The notes under the pieces were generated by a model. The model was not told the DNA's origin. It saw only the letters and a program-made list of their open reading frames with translations, and ran no database searches. A stretch of DNA of 64,000 bases from the NCBI GenBank assembly GCA_937925655.1, contig CALAMC010000048.1, positions 62,001 to 126,000 of the forward strand, given 5' to 3'. Positions 33,104 to 42,328 of the stretch are shown one piece after another; the stretch's first letter is position 1; every line of letters starts with the position of its first letter. The DNA comes from an uncultured candidate division Zixibacteria bacterium (GTDB lineage: Bacteria > Zixibacteria > MSB-5A5 > GN15 > PGXB01). The translations under genes were made by a program, and so were the position numbers.

Positions 33104-35607
33104 ACCAGTCAGATTCGCGCATAAAATTAGCCAGACCGGGATTATCCTTATTCCGGTCTTTTCTCTTGATTGGGCTTTTAACCGTGTTTTTATCTTCCGG
33201 CGCGTCGGCTCAATCTTTTAAAATCATCGATATAATAATCGAGGGTAACCGCGCGGCGACGTCCGACATGCTGCAAACGGTAATAAATCTTAAGCCCGGC
33301 GACGAACTCAAACCCAATGTCATCCCCGGTGCCGTGAGAAGACTTTATAATCTGGGTTTTTTCAAAGATATCAAGGTTGACGCCGAGGAGGTGCCCGGCG
33401 GGGTCAGGCTGATCTTCCGCCTGGAGGAGTTACCCCGCCTAAAAAGCCTTGAGTTCAGAGGCAACGATAAGATTAAATCCGACGACCTCGAAGAAAAACT
33501 CGGATTGACCATCGGCCGCTATTTGACGCCTCATCTTATTTTCGAAAAACGCAATAAAATCCTCGCCCTCTACGGCGAGAAGGGATATTTCCTGGCGGAA
33601 GTGGACTACGAACTGGATTACGGCAATGATTCCGCCTCTGCCGACCTCATTTACAAAATCCGTGAGGGGTCCAAGGTCAAGGTTGAAAAAGTGTATCTGA
33701 CCGGCAGCGTTCAAACCCCGCCCGATAAAATCATCGGAAAAATGCGTAATCGCAAACGAGGGTTTTTGAAGTCATCCAATTTCGACAAGGAAAAATACCC
33801 GGAGGATCTGGATAAAATTATCGCCTATCTTCACGACCGTGGTTTTGTCGATGCTTACCTGAAATCCGATTCCATAACCATCGATTCGGTGCGCAACCGA
33901 ATGACGATATATCTCGACGTCTATGAAGGACCGCGGTATTACTTCGGCAAAACAACCTGGAGCGGAAACCAGGTTTTGCCATCGGACCTGCTGGACAAGG
34001 TTGTGAAATACAAAGAAGGCGACATTTTCAATCGCAACAAATTTGACAAATCGACATGGGAAGTTTATTTCGCTTATCAGGAAAAGGGGCATTTGCATAC
34101 CAGGGTTATCGATGAATTTAAAACCCGCGACAGCATCATCGATATCAACTATGATATTGTCGAAGGCCTTCCCTCGAAAATTAACCTGGTCAACATTATC
34201 GGCAATACTAAAACCAAGGATTTCGTCATAAGGCGCGAAATGGTAACCCGCCCCGGACAGACTTTCCATCGGTCATATCTTCTCCGTTCGGTGCGCGAGG
34301 TTATGGCCCTCAACTATTTCGAAACCGTCATGCCGGATTTTGTTGATCTGCCCAGCGGCGATGTCAATATCATTATGAATGTCAAAGAAAAACAGACGGG
34401 TTCGATATCGGCCGGGGCCGGATACAACGGGCGGGATAAATTCGTCGGGACTTTCGGCATGGGAATCCCCAATTTCAGGGGTATGGGTCAAACACTGAAT
34501 TTCAATGTCGACGCCGGAAGCAGTACCAATTCCTATTCTATATCCTTTACCGAACCGTGGCTGTTCGGACGACCGACTTCACTGGGGGCCGACCTTTATA
34601 TTTCCAATCAGGACTATTATGACGATTATACCGAGGGACGCCGAGGAGCGGCCATTCAAGTCGGAAGGCGCTTGCGCTGGCCGGATAACTATACACGCGC
34701 CTACGTGCGCTACCGCATCGAGGACGACCGGTTTTTCGATTTCAGTACTGCTTATCGCTACGCCAATTCGGAATTAAGCCGCTACATATACGATGAACCA
34801 GTCTATGATAACGAAGGCAATATCATCGACATCATAGCACAGGGTGACACTACTTTCGTCGCCGGTAATCCTCTTCCAGGATCGCTATTGGAATTCGGGG
34901 AAGAATGGAAAACTTCCTCAAGCCTGCAGTTTACAATTACCCGTGACAGCCGCAATTTGCCCGAATTCGCCACCTCCGGATCAAAAATTACCTACTCCTT
35001 TGAAAATGTGGGCGGATTTCTCGGTGGTTACTGGAAATATCAAAAACATATGTTGTCTCTGGCGAAATTTATACCGGTCTTCAAAGATATCGCCCTCGCC
35101 GGGAAATTAACCATCGGGGCCATTCATGCGCCCGACGGCGACAATCGCATACTGGCCTTCAGCCGCTTTTCCCCCGGAGGAACCGATTATGACGGCGTTG
35201 TCCGTGGGTACGACGGCGGTTCGTTGACACCGGACACTATGCAGACCATTAACGTTTATGAAGAGTTTTATGATATTGATTCCAACCTGGTTGCTACCGG
35301 ATTATACCAATCCACCTCGCGCACCCGCGTTCGCGGCAATTATATGCTGGTAGGTAACCTGGAATTGCAGATTCCCCTTATAAAAAACCAACTTTATGGT
35401 CTGCTATTTACCGACGCCGGGAATTCCTTTCTGGAGTTGTCCGACTATAAACCGAATCGGATGTACCGTAGCTATGGTTTCGGATTCCGTCTGGTCGTGC
35501 CCGGTATCGGAACACTTGGATTCGATTTTGGCTATCCTCTCGACGATCGGGTCGGTCAGGATAAAGGCTGGAAACCACATTTCCAGATTGGAACCACAAT
35601 CAGATAA
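33100..35607 (+). CDS. bamA: outer membrane protein assembly factor BamA
   Basis: The product has 835 residues. BamA inserts beta-barrel proteins into the outer membrane. A signal peptide (FLLIGLLTVFLSSGASAQ) is followed by five POTRA repeats to about residue 420 (first: FKIIDIIIEGNRAATSDML, with LYNLGFFKDI). The C-terminal half is a 16-strand barrel with IPNFRGMGQTLNF, the family loop region around VRGYDG, and a last strand ending FQIGTTIR. The start is TTG at 33100, overlapping rplU. It sits directly before the periplasmic chaperone gene and lpxD, a common Gram-negative order. Confidence 0.95.
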   Translation: MNQSDSRIKLARPGLSLFRSFLLIGLLTVFLSSGASAQSFKIIDIIIEGNRAATSDMLQTVINLKPGDELKPNVIPGAVRRLYNLGFFKDIKVDAEEVPGGVRLIFRLEELPRLKSLEFRGNDKIKSDDLEEKLGLTIGRYLTPHLIFEKRNKILALYGEKGYFLAEVDYELDYGNDSASADLIYKIREGSKVKVEKVYLTGSVQTPPDKIIGKMRNRKRGFLKSSNFDKEKYPEDLDKIIAYLHDRGFVDAYLKSDSITIDSVRNRMTIYLDVYEGPRYYFGKTTWSGNQVLPSDLLDKVVKYKEGDIFNRNKFDKSTWEVYFAYQEKGHLHTRVIDEFKTRDSIIDINYDIVEGLPSKINLVNIIGNTKTKDFVIRREMVTRPGQTFHRSYLLRSVREVMALNYFETVMPDFVDLPSGDVNIIMNVKEKQTGSISAGAGYNGRDKFVGTFGMGIPNFRGMGQTLNFNVDAGSSTNSYSISFTEPWLFGRPTSLGADLYISNQDYYDDYTEGRRGAAIQVGRRLRWPDNYTRAYVRYRIEDDRFFDFSTAYRYANSELSRYIYDEPVYDNEGNIIDIIAQGDTTFVAGNPLPGSLLEFGEEWKTSSSLQFTITRDSRNLPEFATSGSKITYSFENVGGFLGGYWKYQKHMLSLAKFIPVFKDIALAGKLTIGAIHAPDGDNRILAFSRFSPGGTDYDGVVRGYDGGSLTPDTMQTINVYEEFYDIDSNLVATGLYQSTSRTRVRGNYMLVGNLELQIPLIKNQLYGLLFTDAGNSFLELSDYKPNRMYRSYGFGFRLVVPGIGTLGFDFGYPLDDRVGQDKGWKPHFQIGTTIR

Positions 35608-35652
35608 TTTTGTATTGGCAATAAGATGAAATCAATAAAAGGAGTCAACATT

Positions 35653-36177
35653 ATGAAAGGAAGACATAATCTTTGGGTCTTGTTGGGAGCGCTTGTCATG
35701 GCGCTAACCCTGGCCGCATCGGCCGGGGCGCAAGTGGGCAAATTCGGGTATGTCGATTCAGATAAAATTTTTACCAACTATAAGGAGTGGCAAAAAGCCC
35801 AGGATGACTATAACGCCGAATATAAGGCCTGGGATGAAGAAGGCCAGAAAATGCAGAACGATCTTGAAGAGTTGATTACCGAATATGACAAGCAAAGACT
35901 GATTCTGTCCCCTGAAAAGAAAAAGGAACGCGAAGCGGCCATCGATGCCAAACGCCAGGCTCTTGACGCTTTCACCAAACGCATTTTCGGACCCAATGGG
36001 CAGGCCGAACGACGTAATTCCGAACTGGTGCGTCCATTGCTTGAAAAAATAAATAATGCCATTGAACGCGTAGCCATGGAAAATAATTACGATTTCATAT
36101 TCAATTCGAGCGGTCTGGCCTATGCCCGGCAGGACTATGACGTTACCGATAAAATCCTGGAAGCGCTGGAACAATAA
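35653..36177 (+). CDS. skp: OmpH/Skp family periplasmic chaperone
   Basis: The product has 174 residues. A signal peptide (WVLLGALVMALTLAASAGAQ) precedes the family motif FGYVDSDKIFTNYKEWQKAQ. Long helices follow, forming the coiled-coil tentacles that hold unfolded outer-membrane proteins. The end, NYDFIFNSSGLAYARQDYDVTDKIL, matches the OmpH C-terminal strand. The ATG at 35653 is chosen because AAAGGAG lies about 9 bases upstream; an in-frame ATG at 35626 is less likely. It lies between bamA and lpxD. Confidence 0.93.
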   Translation: MKGRHNLWVLLGALVMALTLAASAGAQVGKFGYVDSDKIFTNYKEWQKAQDDYNAEYKAWDEEGQKMQNDLEELITEYDKQRLILSPEKKKEREAAIDAKRQALDAFTKRIFGPNGQAERRNSELVRPLLEKINNAIERVAMENNYDFIFNSSGLAYARQDYDVTDKILEALEQ

Positions 36178-36188
36178 CCGGGGGCCAC

Positions 36189-37136
36189 TTGGGTAAGACG
36201 CTTGGGGAGCTGGCGATGCTGGTCGGCGGGAAAATTGACGGCAATCCTGAAACCGTCATTGAATCCGCCGCGCCGATTGAAACGGCCCGAAAAGGCGATA
36301 TCACTTTTATTGCCAACGTAAAATACGCCAAATTTCTGGATACGACCGCCGCTTCGGCGGTCGTTGTGTCTGAAGAAACCAAATCATCCCGGATTCCTTT
36401 GATTCGACACAAAAATCCGTATTATGCCTTTGCCGTTATATTGGATAGTTTGTATCCCGACCGTCTTCCCGATCAAAAAATACACAAATCGGCCGTAATC
36501 GAAAATTCCGCCACCATCGGGGAAGGAACATCGATCGGTGCCTTATGCTACGTCGGGAACGGTGTAGTGATTGGCACTAATTGCCGTATTTACCCTCGTG
36601 TGAGTATTCTCGATGGAACCCGCATCGGCAACAACGTTATTATTCACAGTGGTGCGGTGATCGGTGCCGATGGTTTCGGTTTTGCACCGGCCCAAAAGGG
36701 ATTTAAGAAGGTTAAACAAATCGGATGGGTGGAAATTGGGTCCGAAGTTGAAATCGGCGCCAATACGACTATTGACCGTGGCGCCCTTGGCCCCACTCGA
36801 ATCGGATATGGCACCAAAATTGACAACCTGGTGCAGATTGCCCATAACGTCGAAGTCGGTAATAATTGCGCAATTGCCGCACAGGCCGGTATAGCCGGCT
36901 CGACCAAACTAGGTAACGGCGTCATAATGGCCGGGCAGGTCGGACTGGTGGGACATATTGAAGTTGGTGATGGCGTCAAAGTGGGCGCCCAATCGGGCGT
37001 AGTCAAGTCCATTCCGGCCGGGAAAACGTATTTCGGTTCGCCCGCGCGCGAAAGCGTCATGGCTATGAAAATAGAAGCCTGTTTGAGCCGTCTGCCGGAA
37101 TTATTCAAGCGTGTTAAAAAAATAGAGGAGCGTTAA
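36189..37136 (+). CDS. lpxD: UDP-3-O-acylglucosamine N-acyltransferase
   Basis: The product has 315 residues. LpxD adds the second acyl chain in lipid A synthesis. The N-terminal uridine-binding domain (about 1-100, with GDITFIANVKYAKFL) precedes a left-handed beta-helix of hexapeptide repeats (IGEGTSIGALCYVGNGVVIG...). The catalytic His is in VQIAHNVEVGNN and the family segment GADGFGFAP is present. The start appears to be TTG at 36189 after GGGG. Its presence implies lipid A and so an outer membrane with LPS-type lipid, although the other lpx genes are outside this window. The last codons double as a terminator for ssb on the other strand. Confidence 0.95.
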   Translation: MGKTLGELAMLVGGKIDGNPETVIESAAPIETARKGDITFIANVKYAKFLDTTAASAVVVSEETKSSRIPLIRHKNPYYAFAVILDSLYPDRLPDQKIHKSAVIENSATIGEGTSIGALCYVGNGVVIGTNCRIYPRVSILDGTRIGNNVIIHSGAVIGADGFGFAPAQKGFKKVKQIGWVEIGSEVEIGANTTIDRGALGPTRIGYGTKIDNLVQIAHNVEVGNNCAIAAQAGIAGSTKLGNGVIMAGQVGLVGHIEVGDGVKVGAQSGVVKSIPAGKTYFGSPARESVMAMKIEACLSRLPELFKRVKKIEER

Positions 37137-37143
37137 ACTCCTC
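37113..37143 (-). terminator. rho-independent terminator of ssb, embedded in the lpxD 3' end
   Basis: Read on the minus strand, GAGGAG-TTTAACG-CTCCTC (37143-37125) is followed by TATTTTTTT. The T-run is the reverse of the lysine codons near the lpxD end, so the terminator overlaps the coding end of the convergent gene. Confidence 0.65.
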
Positions 37144-37175
37144 CACAAAATATCTCTTTTGTTTTCCATATAAGT

Positions 37176-37595
37176 TTAGAATGGAAGATCATCGTCTTCG
37201 GCGCCCAAATCACCCGGCGGCGGAGCTTCCGGGGGCATGTCCGGAGCCGCGGCCCCACCCTGATCCCGGGCTCCCAGGAAATTGAGCCTCTGGGCAATAA
37301 TCTCGGTCGTGTAACGCTTATTGCCGTCTTTATCGTCCCAGCTACGAGTTTGAATACGCCCCTCAATATAGACCTGCCGCCCCTTGGCCAGATATTCCTT
37401 GGCTATTTCGGCTTGACGGCCCCAGACCACGATATTATGCCATTCCGTTTTGTCCTGCATGTTGCCTTCGCGATCCTTCCATTTTTCCGATGTTGCCAGC
37501 GAAAAAGACGCCACCGCCGTACCACTCGGAGTATAGCGCAATTCCGGGTCTTTGCCCAAATTGCCAATCAAAATAACCTTATTGATGCCCGCCAT
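37176..37595 (-). CDS. ssb: single-stranded DNA-binding protein
   Basis: The product has 139 residues. The OB fold is shown by INKVILIGNLGKDPELRYTPSGTAVASFSLAT and WHNIVVWGRQAEIAKEYLAKG. A short proline- and glycine-rich linker leads to the acidic tip DDDLPF that recruits repair and replication partners. AAGGAAG lies 6 bases before the ATG. It has its own promoter (37634-37662) and terminator, so it is monocistronic. Confidence 0.97.
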   Translation of the reverse strand: MAGINKVILIGNLGKDPELRYTPSGTAVASFSLATSEKWKDREGNMQDKTEWHNIVVWGRQAEIAKEYLAKGRQVYIEGRIQTRSWDDKDGNKRYTTEIIAQRLNFLGARDQGGAAAPDMPPEAPPPGDLGAEDDDLPF

Positions 37596-37633
37596 ATTAT
37601 CTTCCTTATGTTAGGCTTAATTTTCGATGACCT

Positions 37634-37662
37634 AATATATACGCCGACCTTGTTGCTGTCAA
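37634..37662 (-). promoter_or_regulatory. sigma70-type promoter of ssb
   Basis: On the minus strand, TTGACA (37662-37657) is followed after 17 bases by TATATT (37639-37634), about 40 bp before the ssb start. It is the best promoter match in the window. Confidence 0.72.
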
Positions 37663-37748
37663 TCATCTTATTTAGCCTGCCTGATTTTGCTTGCAAGTGT
37701 AGTTAAAGTCGATATTTTGCTGTGAAATACAGGATGGTTATAGACTTT

Positions 37749-38453
37749 ATGAATAAAAAAGGCACTCTTTATCTTGTCCCGACCCCGATCGGTAATCTGG
37801 GCGATATGACACCCCGCGCGGTGGAAACGTTGAAACATTCAAACCTGATCGCCTGCGAAGATACCCGCCTGTCGGGCCGCTTGCTCAAGCATTTCGGCAT
37901 TGATGCCCGCACCATAAGTTATCATGATTTTAATGAACAACGACGCCTTCCCAAATTGCTGGAGATATTAAATAACGGCGGAGACATTTCGGTTATAACC
38001 GACGCCGGTTCGCCCGGCCTTTCGGACCCCGCCTTTCGTATAATTCGCGCCGCCATCGAGAATGATATCGTCGTTTCGGCTCTCCCCGGAGCCAATGCCC
38101 TGATTCCGGCTGTGACCGGTTCCGGTTTGTCTCTGGACCGTTTCTTTTTTGAAGGATTTTTGCCGCCGAAATCGGGGTCAAGAAAAAACCGCCTGAAAAG
38201 ACTGGCCGACTTCGAACATACTTTGATATTCTATGAATCGCCCCATCGCATCGAAAAGACACTGGCCGATTGTCTGGAAATCCTCGGCAATCGCCGCGCC
38301 TGTCTGGCCCGTGAAATATCGAAAATTCATGAAGAATTCATCCGCGGAACGCTGGAGCAGTTGCTGGAAATAGCGCTATCCCGCACTCTCAAAGGCGAAA
38401 TGGTGCTGGCTGTCGAAGGCGCGTCCAAAAGCAAATCACAAGATGCATCCTGA
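37749..38453 (+). CDS. rsmI: 16S rRNA (cytidine1402-2'-O)-methyltransferase
   Basis: The product has 234 residues from the ATG at 37749. RsmI methylates C1402 of 16S rRNA with SAM, using the tetrapyrrole methylase fold. The N-terminus GTLYLVPTPIGNLGDMTPRAVETL, the segment ISVITDAGSPGLSDPAFRI and the FFEGFLPPKSGSRKNRL motif are diagnostic. Earlier in-frame starts exist at 37722 and 37734 but would add residues not found in the family. Its end overlaps lgt by 11 bp. Confidence 0.95.
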   Translation: MNKKGTLYLVPTPIGNLGDMTPRAVETLKHSNLIACEDTRLSGRLLKHFGIDARTISYHDFNEQRRLPKLLEILNNGGDISVITDAGSPGLSDPAFRIIRAAIENDIVVSALPGANALIPAVTGSGLSLDRFFFEGFLPPKSGSRKNRLKRLADFEHTLIFYESPHRIEKTLADCLEILGNRRACLAREISKIHEEFIRGTLEQLLEIALSRTLKGEMVLAVEGASKSKSQDAS

Positions 38454-39255
38454 AATATTTCATATGGGGGCGTTGGCGATCCGAAGCTACGGCGTCATGC
38501 TGGCTCTGTCGTTTATTCTCGGCATCTGGTATGTATCCCGGATGTCACGTGGAACGGAATTGACATTTTCACGCATCCTGGTACTATCGTACATCATGAT
38601 TTTAGGTGGCGTGATCGGGGCGCGTCTGTTCTATGTTCTATTCCATATTAATGAATTTTCCGGTCAATGGCTCGACACGATAAATCCCTTCCAAAGCGAT
38701 CGCATGGGTTTCGCCGGACTGAATATGTACGGCGGGATATTTATCGGACTGGCCATGGCCTTCATATATTTGAAACTGACCGGTCAAAAAATCCTTTGGA
38801 CGTTGGACCTGTTTGCCCCGACTATCGGGCTGGGCCTGTTTTTCACCCGCATCGGCTGTTTTTTAAACGGGTGTTGTTTCGGGATACCGACCGATTGTTT
38901 TCTGGGTATGACTTTTCCGCCCGGTTCAACGCCCTGGTTTCTATTCGGAGATACGCCCATTCACCCGGCGCAGTTATACAGCTCGCTTTCCGGTTTGGTT
39001 CTGTTCTTATTTCTGCACTGGAAACTTAAAAATAAGCAATTCGATAGTGAAATCATCGCCTGGCTGTTAATGCTTGAAGCCTGCTTTCGTTTCGCCGTCG
39101 AATATGTCCGTTATTATGAAGCGGCCATGCTCGTGCGTATTCACGGCTTTGATATGACATGGAATCAGGTCATGGCCCTGATCATGATGGCCGGCGGGGT
39201 CTTTTTATACTTGAGGAGACGATTGAAATCATCAAAACATGGAGATTGCGCGTGA
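38443..39255 (+). CDS. lgt: phosphatidylglycerol:prolipoprotein diacylglyceryl transferase
   Basis: The product has 270 residues with about seven membrane spans. Lgt transfers diacylglycerol to the lipobox Cys of prolipoproteins, such as the two lipoproteins encoded at 28707-30485. Family motifs are IRSYGVMLALSF, GGVIGARLFYVL, NMYGGIFIGL and RIGCFLNGCCFGIPTD; the HPAQLYSSLSGL segment is also conserved. It overlaps rsmI upstream by 11 bp and its stop overlaps the next GTG start by 4 bp, so the three genes are translationally coupled. Confidence 0.96.
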   Translation: MHPEIFHMGALAIRSYGVMLALSFILGIWYVSRMSRGTELTFSRILVLSYIMILGGVIGARLFYVLFHINEFSGQWLDTINPFQSDRMGFAGLNMYGGIFIGLAMAFIYLKLTGQKILWTLDLFAPTIGLGLFFTRIGCFLNGCCFGIPTDCFLGMTFPPGSTPWFLFGDTPIHPAQLYSSLSGLVLFLFLHWKLKNKQFDSEIIAWLLMLEACFRFAVEYVRYYEAAMLVRIHGFDMTWNQVMALIMMAGGVFLYLRRRLKSSKHGDCA

Positions 39256-40145
39256 GACCGGAACGTCTGGGGGATTTTAACGCCATCGCCTGCGCCATCG
39301 TCTGCGGTCTGGGCAATATTGTCGTCAAAATCGGCCTGACCGAAGTCACCACCGAGCTTTTTACTTTCTGGATGTTTGCCGCGGCATTCGTTATTTCCGT
39401 CATAGCAATGCTAAATGGCAAAATAAGACGCGAAGTTCTGTCGACCGATTTGAAAACTGCCGGATTGATTTCTCTTTTGACCGTATTTTTCTCATTGGGG
39501 ATATACACATCATATCAAGCTCTTAAACTAATCGAGCCCGCGACCGTGTCGTTTCTGTCACGCTTTGAAATAATCCTGACGCTGGTTTTTGCTTATTTCT
39601 TTCTGAAAGAGAGGTTGACCGGGTATGAACTTTTCGGCGCCCTGGTGGCCGTAGCCGGAGTTTTCATTTTAAAATACCGAACGACTCTTGAAATTTCCCA
39701 TGCCGCCACCCTCATGATACTTTCGGCCTGCTTTTTTGCCGCAAGCGAGATTGTCGTCAAAAAATACATTCGAATGATGGGGACAATGCGCTTTGTTTTT
39801 ATCCGAAACGTAATCGCGGTGGGTATATTCTATCTGATATTGATAATTGCGGGCCAGCCCATGATGATCCCCGATGGCCCGACTCTACTTTGGGCCTTTC
39901 TGGGAGCGCTTCTTTTGCCCATTCTCGGCCGGGTCACATATATCGAAGCTTTAAAAAGAATCGACATTTCCCGCGCCGCCATATTCACCCAGGCCACGCC
40001 TCTATTCACAGCCCTGTTCGCCCTGATAATTTTGCATTCCATTCCGACCCCCGTCGAATGGCTGGGCGGTATTCTTATTGTGGCGGGTGTCTTAATCGTG
40101 ATGTTGACCGAAAAAATGAGCTTTAAAAGAAGACCGGCCTATTAG
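39252..40145 (+). CDS. EamA/DMT family transporter
   Basis: The product has 297 residues with about ten membrane spans arranged as two EamA repeats (FNAIACAIVCGLGNIVVKIG at the start; LMILSACFFAASEIVVKKYI in the middle). These carriers export or import small metabolites; substrate cannot be read from sequence. The start GTG at 39252 is chosen because GGAGAT lies upstream and it gives the common GTGA overlap with lgt; an upstream frame opening inside lgt is not needed. Its stop codon abuts the convergent cobO stop with no spacer. Confidence 0.82.
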   Translation: MRPERLGDFNAIACAIVCGLGNIVVKIGLTEVTTELFTFWMFAAAFVISVIAMLNGKIRREVLSTDLKTAGLISLLTVFFSLGIYTSYQALKLIEPATVSFLSRFEIILTLVFAYFFLKERLTGYELFGALVAVAGVFILKYRTTLEISHAATLMILSACFFAASEIVVKKYIRMMGTMRFVFIRNVIAVGIFYLILIIAGQPMMIPDGPTLLWAFLGALLLPILGRVTYIEALKRIDISRAAIFTQATPLFTALFALIILHSIPTPVEWLGGILIVAGVLIVMLTEKMSFKRRPAY

Positions 40146-40673
40146 TTACATTTCAATACCACCGCGGGCGGCAACGCCATTATTATAATAGTGTTTAATT
40201 TCCTGCATTTCGGTAATCAGGTCGGCCCGCTCCAAAAGGCGAGGCTCGGCCTTGCGCCCGGTTATAACCAGCTCAACGTGCTCCGGTTTATTATCGATCA
40301 GTCGCAGTAAATCATCGACCTTGAGCAAATTGAAATACGTGGCGATATTAGCCTCATCCAATATAACCAGGTCGTATGCGCCGGACTCAATTTTATTCTC
40401 GACTTCTTGAAGTCCCGCCCGGGCCATATCAATATCTTCCTGCTCCGGTTTTTTGACAATAAAGCAATCGCGGCCGTACTGCCTGATAGTGATATTATCA
40501 GATAGCTTCTTCAATGATTCATGTTCGGCATAGGCCATGCCCTTGACGAACTGTGCGATAAATACTTTCAAGCCTGCACCGGCGGCGCGCAGCGCCAGGC
40601 CGAGCGCCGCAGTCGTCTTGCCTTTCCCGTCACCGGTGTAAACCTGCACGTATCCTTTTGACAATGGGGTCAT
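40146..40673 (-). CDS. cobO: corrinoid (cob(I)alamin) adenosyltransferase, CobO/BtuR type
   Basis: The product has 175 residues. The enzyme adds the 5'-deoxyadenosyl group from ATP to reduced corrinoids. The P-loop GDGKGKTTAALGLALRAAG and the VILDEANIATYF Walker B-like segment are typical, as is LVITGRKAEPRLLERADLITEM. Length is slightly short but normal for CobO. It follows nadA by 4 bp in the same operon. It implies use of adenosylcobalamin; no other cobalamin genes are in the window. Confidence 0.92.
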   Translation of the reverse strand: MTPLSKGYVQVYTGDGKGKTTAALGLALRAAGAGLKVFIAQFVKGMAYAEHESLKKLSDNITIRQYGRDCFIVKKPEQEDIDMARAGLQEVENKIESGAYDLVILDEANIATYFNLLKVDDLLRLIDNKPEHVELVITGRKAEPRLLERADLITEMQEIKHYYNNGVAARGGIEM

Positions 40674-40677
40674 GGAC

Positions 40678-41757
40678 TTAATGCACTTCCAGCATTCTTT
40701 CGAGGGCCAGCAGGGCTTTGGCTTTGATGTCGGGCCGAACCCGGATCGGTTTAATATCTTTAAAATTTTCCAGACAATACGCCAGATCGTTAAGTGTCGT
40801 TCGGTACATATTGGCGCAGGCCGGGCAAGTTTGTCCGGATAGTTCGAATATGGTCTTATCGGGATACTGACTCGCCAGGCGGTGAATGAGGTTTATTTCA
40901 GTCCCGATGGCGATAACCGAACCGGCCGGCTGTTCTCTGACATATTTCACGATGAAGCTGGTCGAGCCGCTGGCGTCGGCTATCTGCGTTACTTCGGGCG
41001 GACATTCCGGATGCACGACGATTTTCACTCTGGGATATTTGCGACGAGTTTCCTCGACATGATGTTTTTTGAAATTGGTATGGACATGGCAATGACCCTT
41101 CCAGAGTATGACCCGGGCCTTTTCTATCTGCTCGGGCGTTAGCCCCCCTTCCTCGCGCGAAAAATCCCAGATAACCATTTCCTCCGGCTTGAGGCCGTAC
41201 TTAAGGCCGGTATTGTACCCCAGATGCTGGTCGGGGAAGAAAAACAGTTTCTCCCGGCGGGCAAAACCCCATTTATAAGCAGCGTCGGCGTTGGATGACG
41301 TGCATATCAGGCCACCGTGCTCACCTGTGAATGCTTTCAGACCCGCGGCACTGTTCATGTACGAAATCGGCATGATTTTCTTATCGCCGCCGAATTCTTC
41401 CAGCGTTTTCCAGGCTTCCATGACGTCGGCCATCTCGGCCATGTCGGCCATGGGACAACCGGCCAGAGGATTGGGCAGAAAAACGGTGCGGCTATCGTCG
41501 GTCAGTATATCCGCCGACTCGGCCATGAAGTGGACGCCGCAGAAAAAGATATATTCGGCCTCTTTCTGCGAGGCGGCAATTTGGGACAGGCCATAAGAAT
41601 CACCGACCGCATCGCCGAATTCGACCACTTCCATGCGCTGGTAATGATGCGCCAGTATGATTGCCCTGGTGCCCAGTTTTTCTTTGGCCGACACCACGCG
41701 CTTCTTCAATTCTGCCAGTGGCGCCGCCCGGTATTCCTGTGGTAATGAAAAATACAT
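40678..41757 (-). CDS. nadA: quinolinate synthase
   Basis: The product has 359 residues. NadA makes quinolinate from iminoaspartate and dihydroxyacetone phosphate for NAD synthesis, using an oxygen-sensitive 4Fe-4S cluster. Diagnostic segments: ILAHHYQRMEVVEFGDAVGDSYGLSQIA, FCGVHFMAESADIL, CTSSNADAAYKW, VHPECPPEVTQIADASGSTSF and GQTCPACANMYRTTL. The cluster cysteines are in FCGV, HPEC and TCPAC, with CPxC at the end as in many bacteria. nadB and nadC are not nearby. Confidence 0.95.
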   Translation of the reverse strand: MYFSLPQEYRAAPLAELKKRVVSAKEKLGTRAIILAHHYQRMEVVEFGDAVGDSYGLSQIAASQKEAEYIFFCGVHFMAESADILTDDSRTVFLPNPLAGCPMADMAEMADVMEAWKTLEEFGGDKKIMPISYMNSAAGLKAFTGEHGGLICTSSNADAAYKWGFARREKLFFFPDQHLGYNTGLKYGLKPEEMVIWDFSREEGGLTPEQIEKARVILWKGHCHVHTNFKKHHVEETRRKYPRVKIVVHPECPPEVTQIADASGSTSFIVKYVREQPAGSVIAIGTEINLIHRLASQYPDKTIFELSGQTCPACANMYRTTLNDLAYCLENFKDIKPIRVRPDIKAKALLALERMLEVH

Positions 41758-41830
41758 ATCTTTTGCAATATTCTCGCGGTTTTACCTATGGATATGATAC
41801 GACAACGGCTTGGTTCCCGATAATGGACTT

Positions 41831-42310
41831 TTATTGCCCATTATCAAGCGTCTTTAGGAATCCCAGCACCCGGCCGTTATCCGGGATATTTTTTAATCCG
41901 ACATGCTCGATATAGCGGATAACACCCATTTTATCCACTATAAAAATATACCTGTCCGGGATACCTTTGTCATCGAGAAAGACGCCGTACTTGCGCGCCA
42001 CTTCGCCGTGTGGCCAGAAATCGGATAAAAGGTTGAAGGAAATGCCGCCGATGGATTTCGACCATGACTGATGGGCCGGGATGGAATCGGCCGAAATGCC
42101 GAGAACCGCCGTATTCAAGGCCTCAAATTCCTTCAAATGACTTTCATAAGCGGGCATCTGATTACTGCACACGGGGGTATAATCGAGAGGATAAAATGCA
42201 ATCAGGACATTTTTTCGACCCTGGAAATCCGAAAGACGGATTCGCCCTCCGAGATGCGTCGGGAGACTGAAATCGGGGGCCTTCTTCCCGATTTTCACCT
42301 TGCTGAACAT
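41831..42310 (-). CDS. 1-Cys peroxiredoxin (AhpC/TSA family)
   Basis: The product has 159 residues. Peroxiredoxins reduce hydrogen peroxide and alkyl hydroperoxides. The active-site pattern PLDYTPVC fits PxxxTxxC with peroxidatic Cys48. No other cysteine is present, so there is no resolving Cys in the chain; regeneration must use another thiol or partner protein. The ATG at 42310 is chosen because GGAG lies about 5 bases upstream; a GTG two codons earlier is less likely. It follows the rubredoxin-like and rubrerythrin genes, forming an oxidative-stress group. Confidence 0.88.
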   Translation of the reverse strand: MFSKVKIGKKAPDFSLPTHLGGRIRLSDFQGRKNVLIAFYPLDYTPVCSNQMPAYESHLKEFEALNTAVLGISADSIPAHQSWSKSIGGISFNLLSDFWPHGEVARKYGVFLDDKGIPDRYIFIVDKMGVIRYIEHVGLKNIPDNGRVLGFLKTLDNGQ

Positions 42311-42328
42311 GACCACTCCAATAGCCTT

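Noticed and set aside
39159..39251. N-terminal extension of the EamA transporter inside lgt
   Set aside because: The extension is hydrophilic and overlaps lgt by nearly 100 bp; the GTG at 39252 has a good ribosome-binding site and a coupled overlap.
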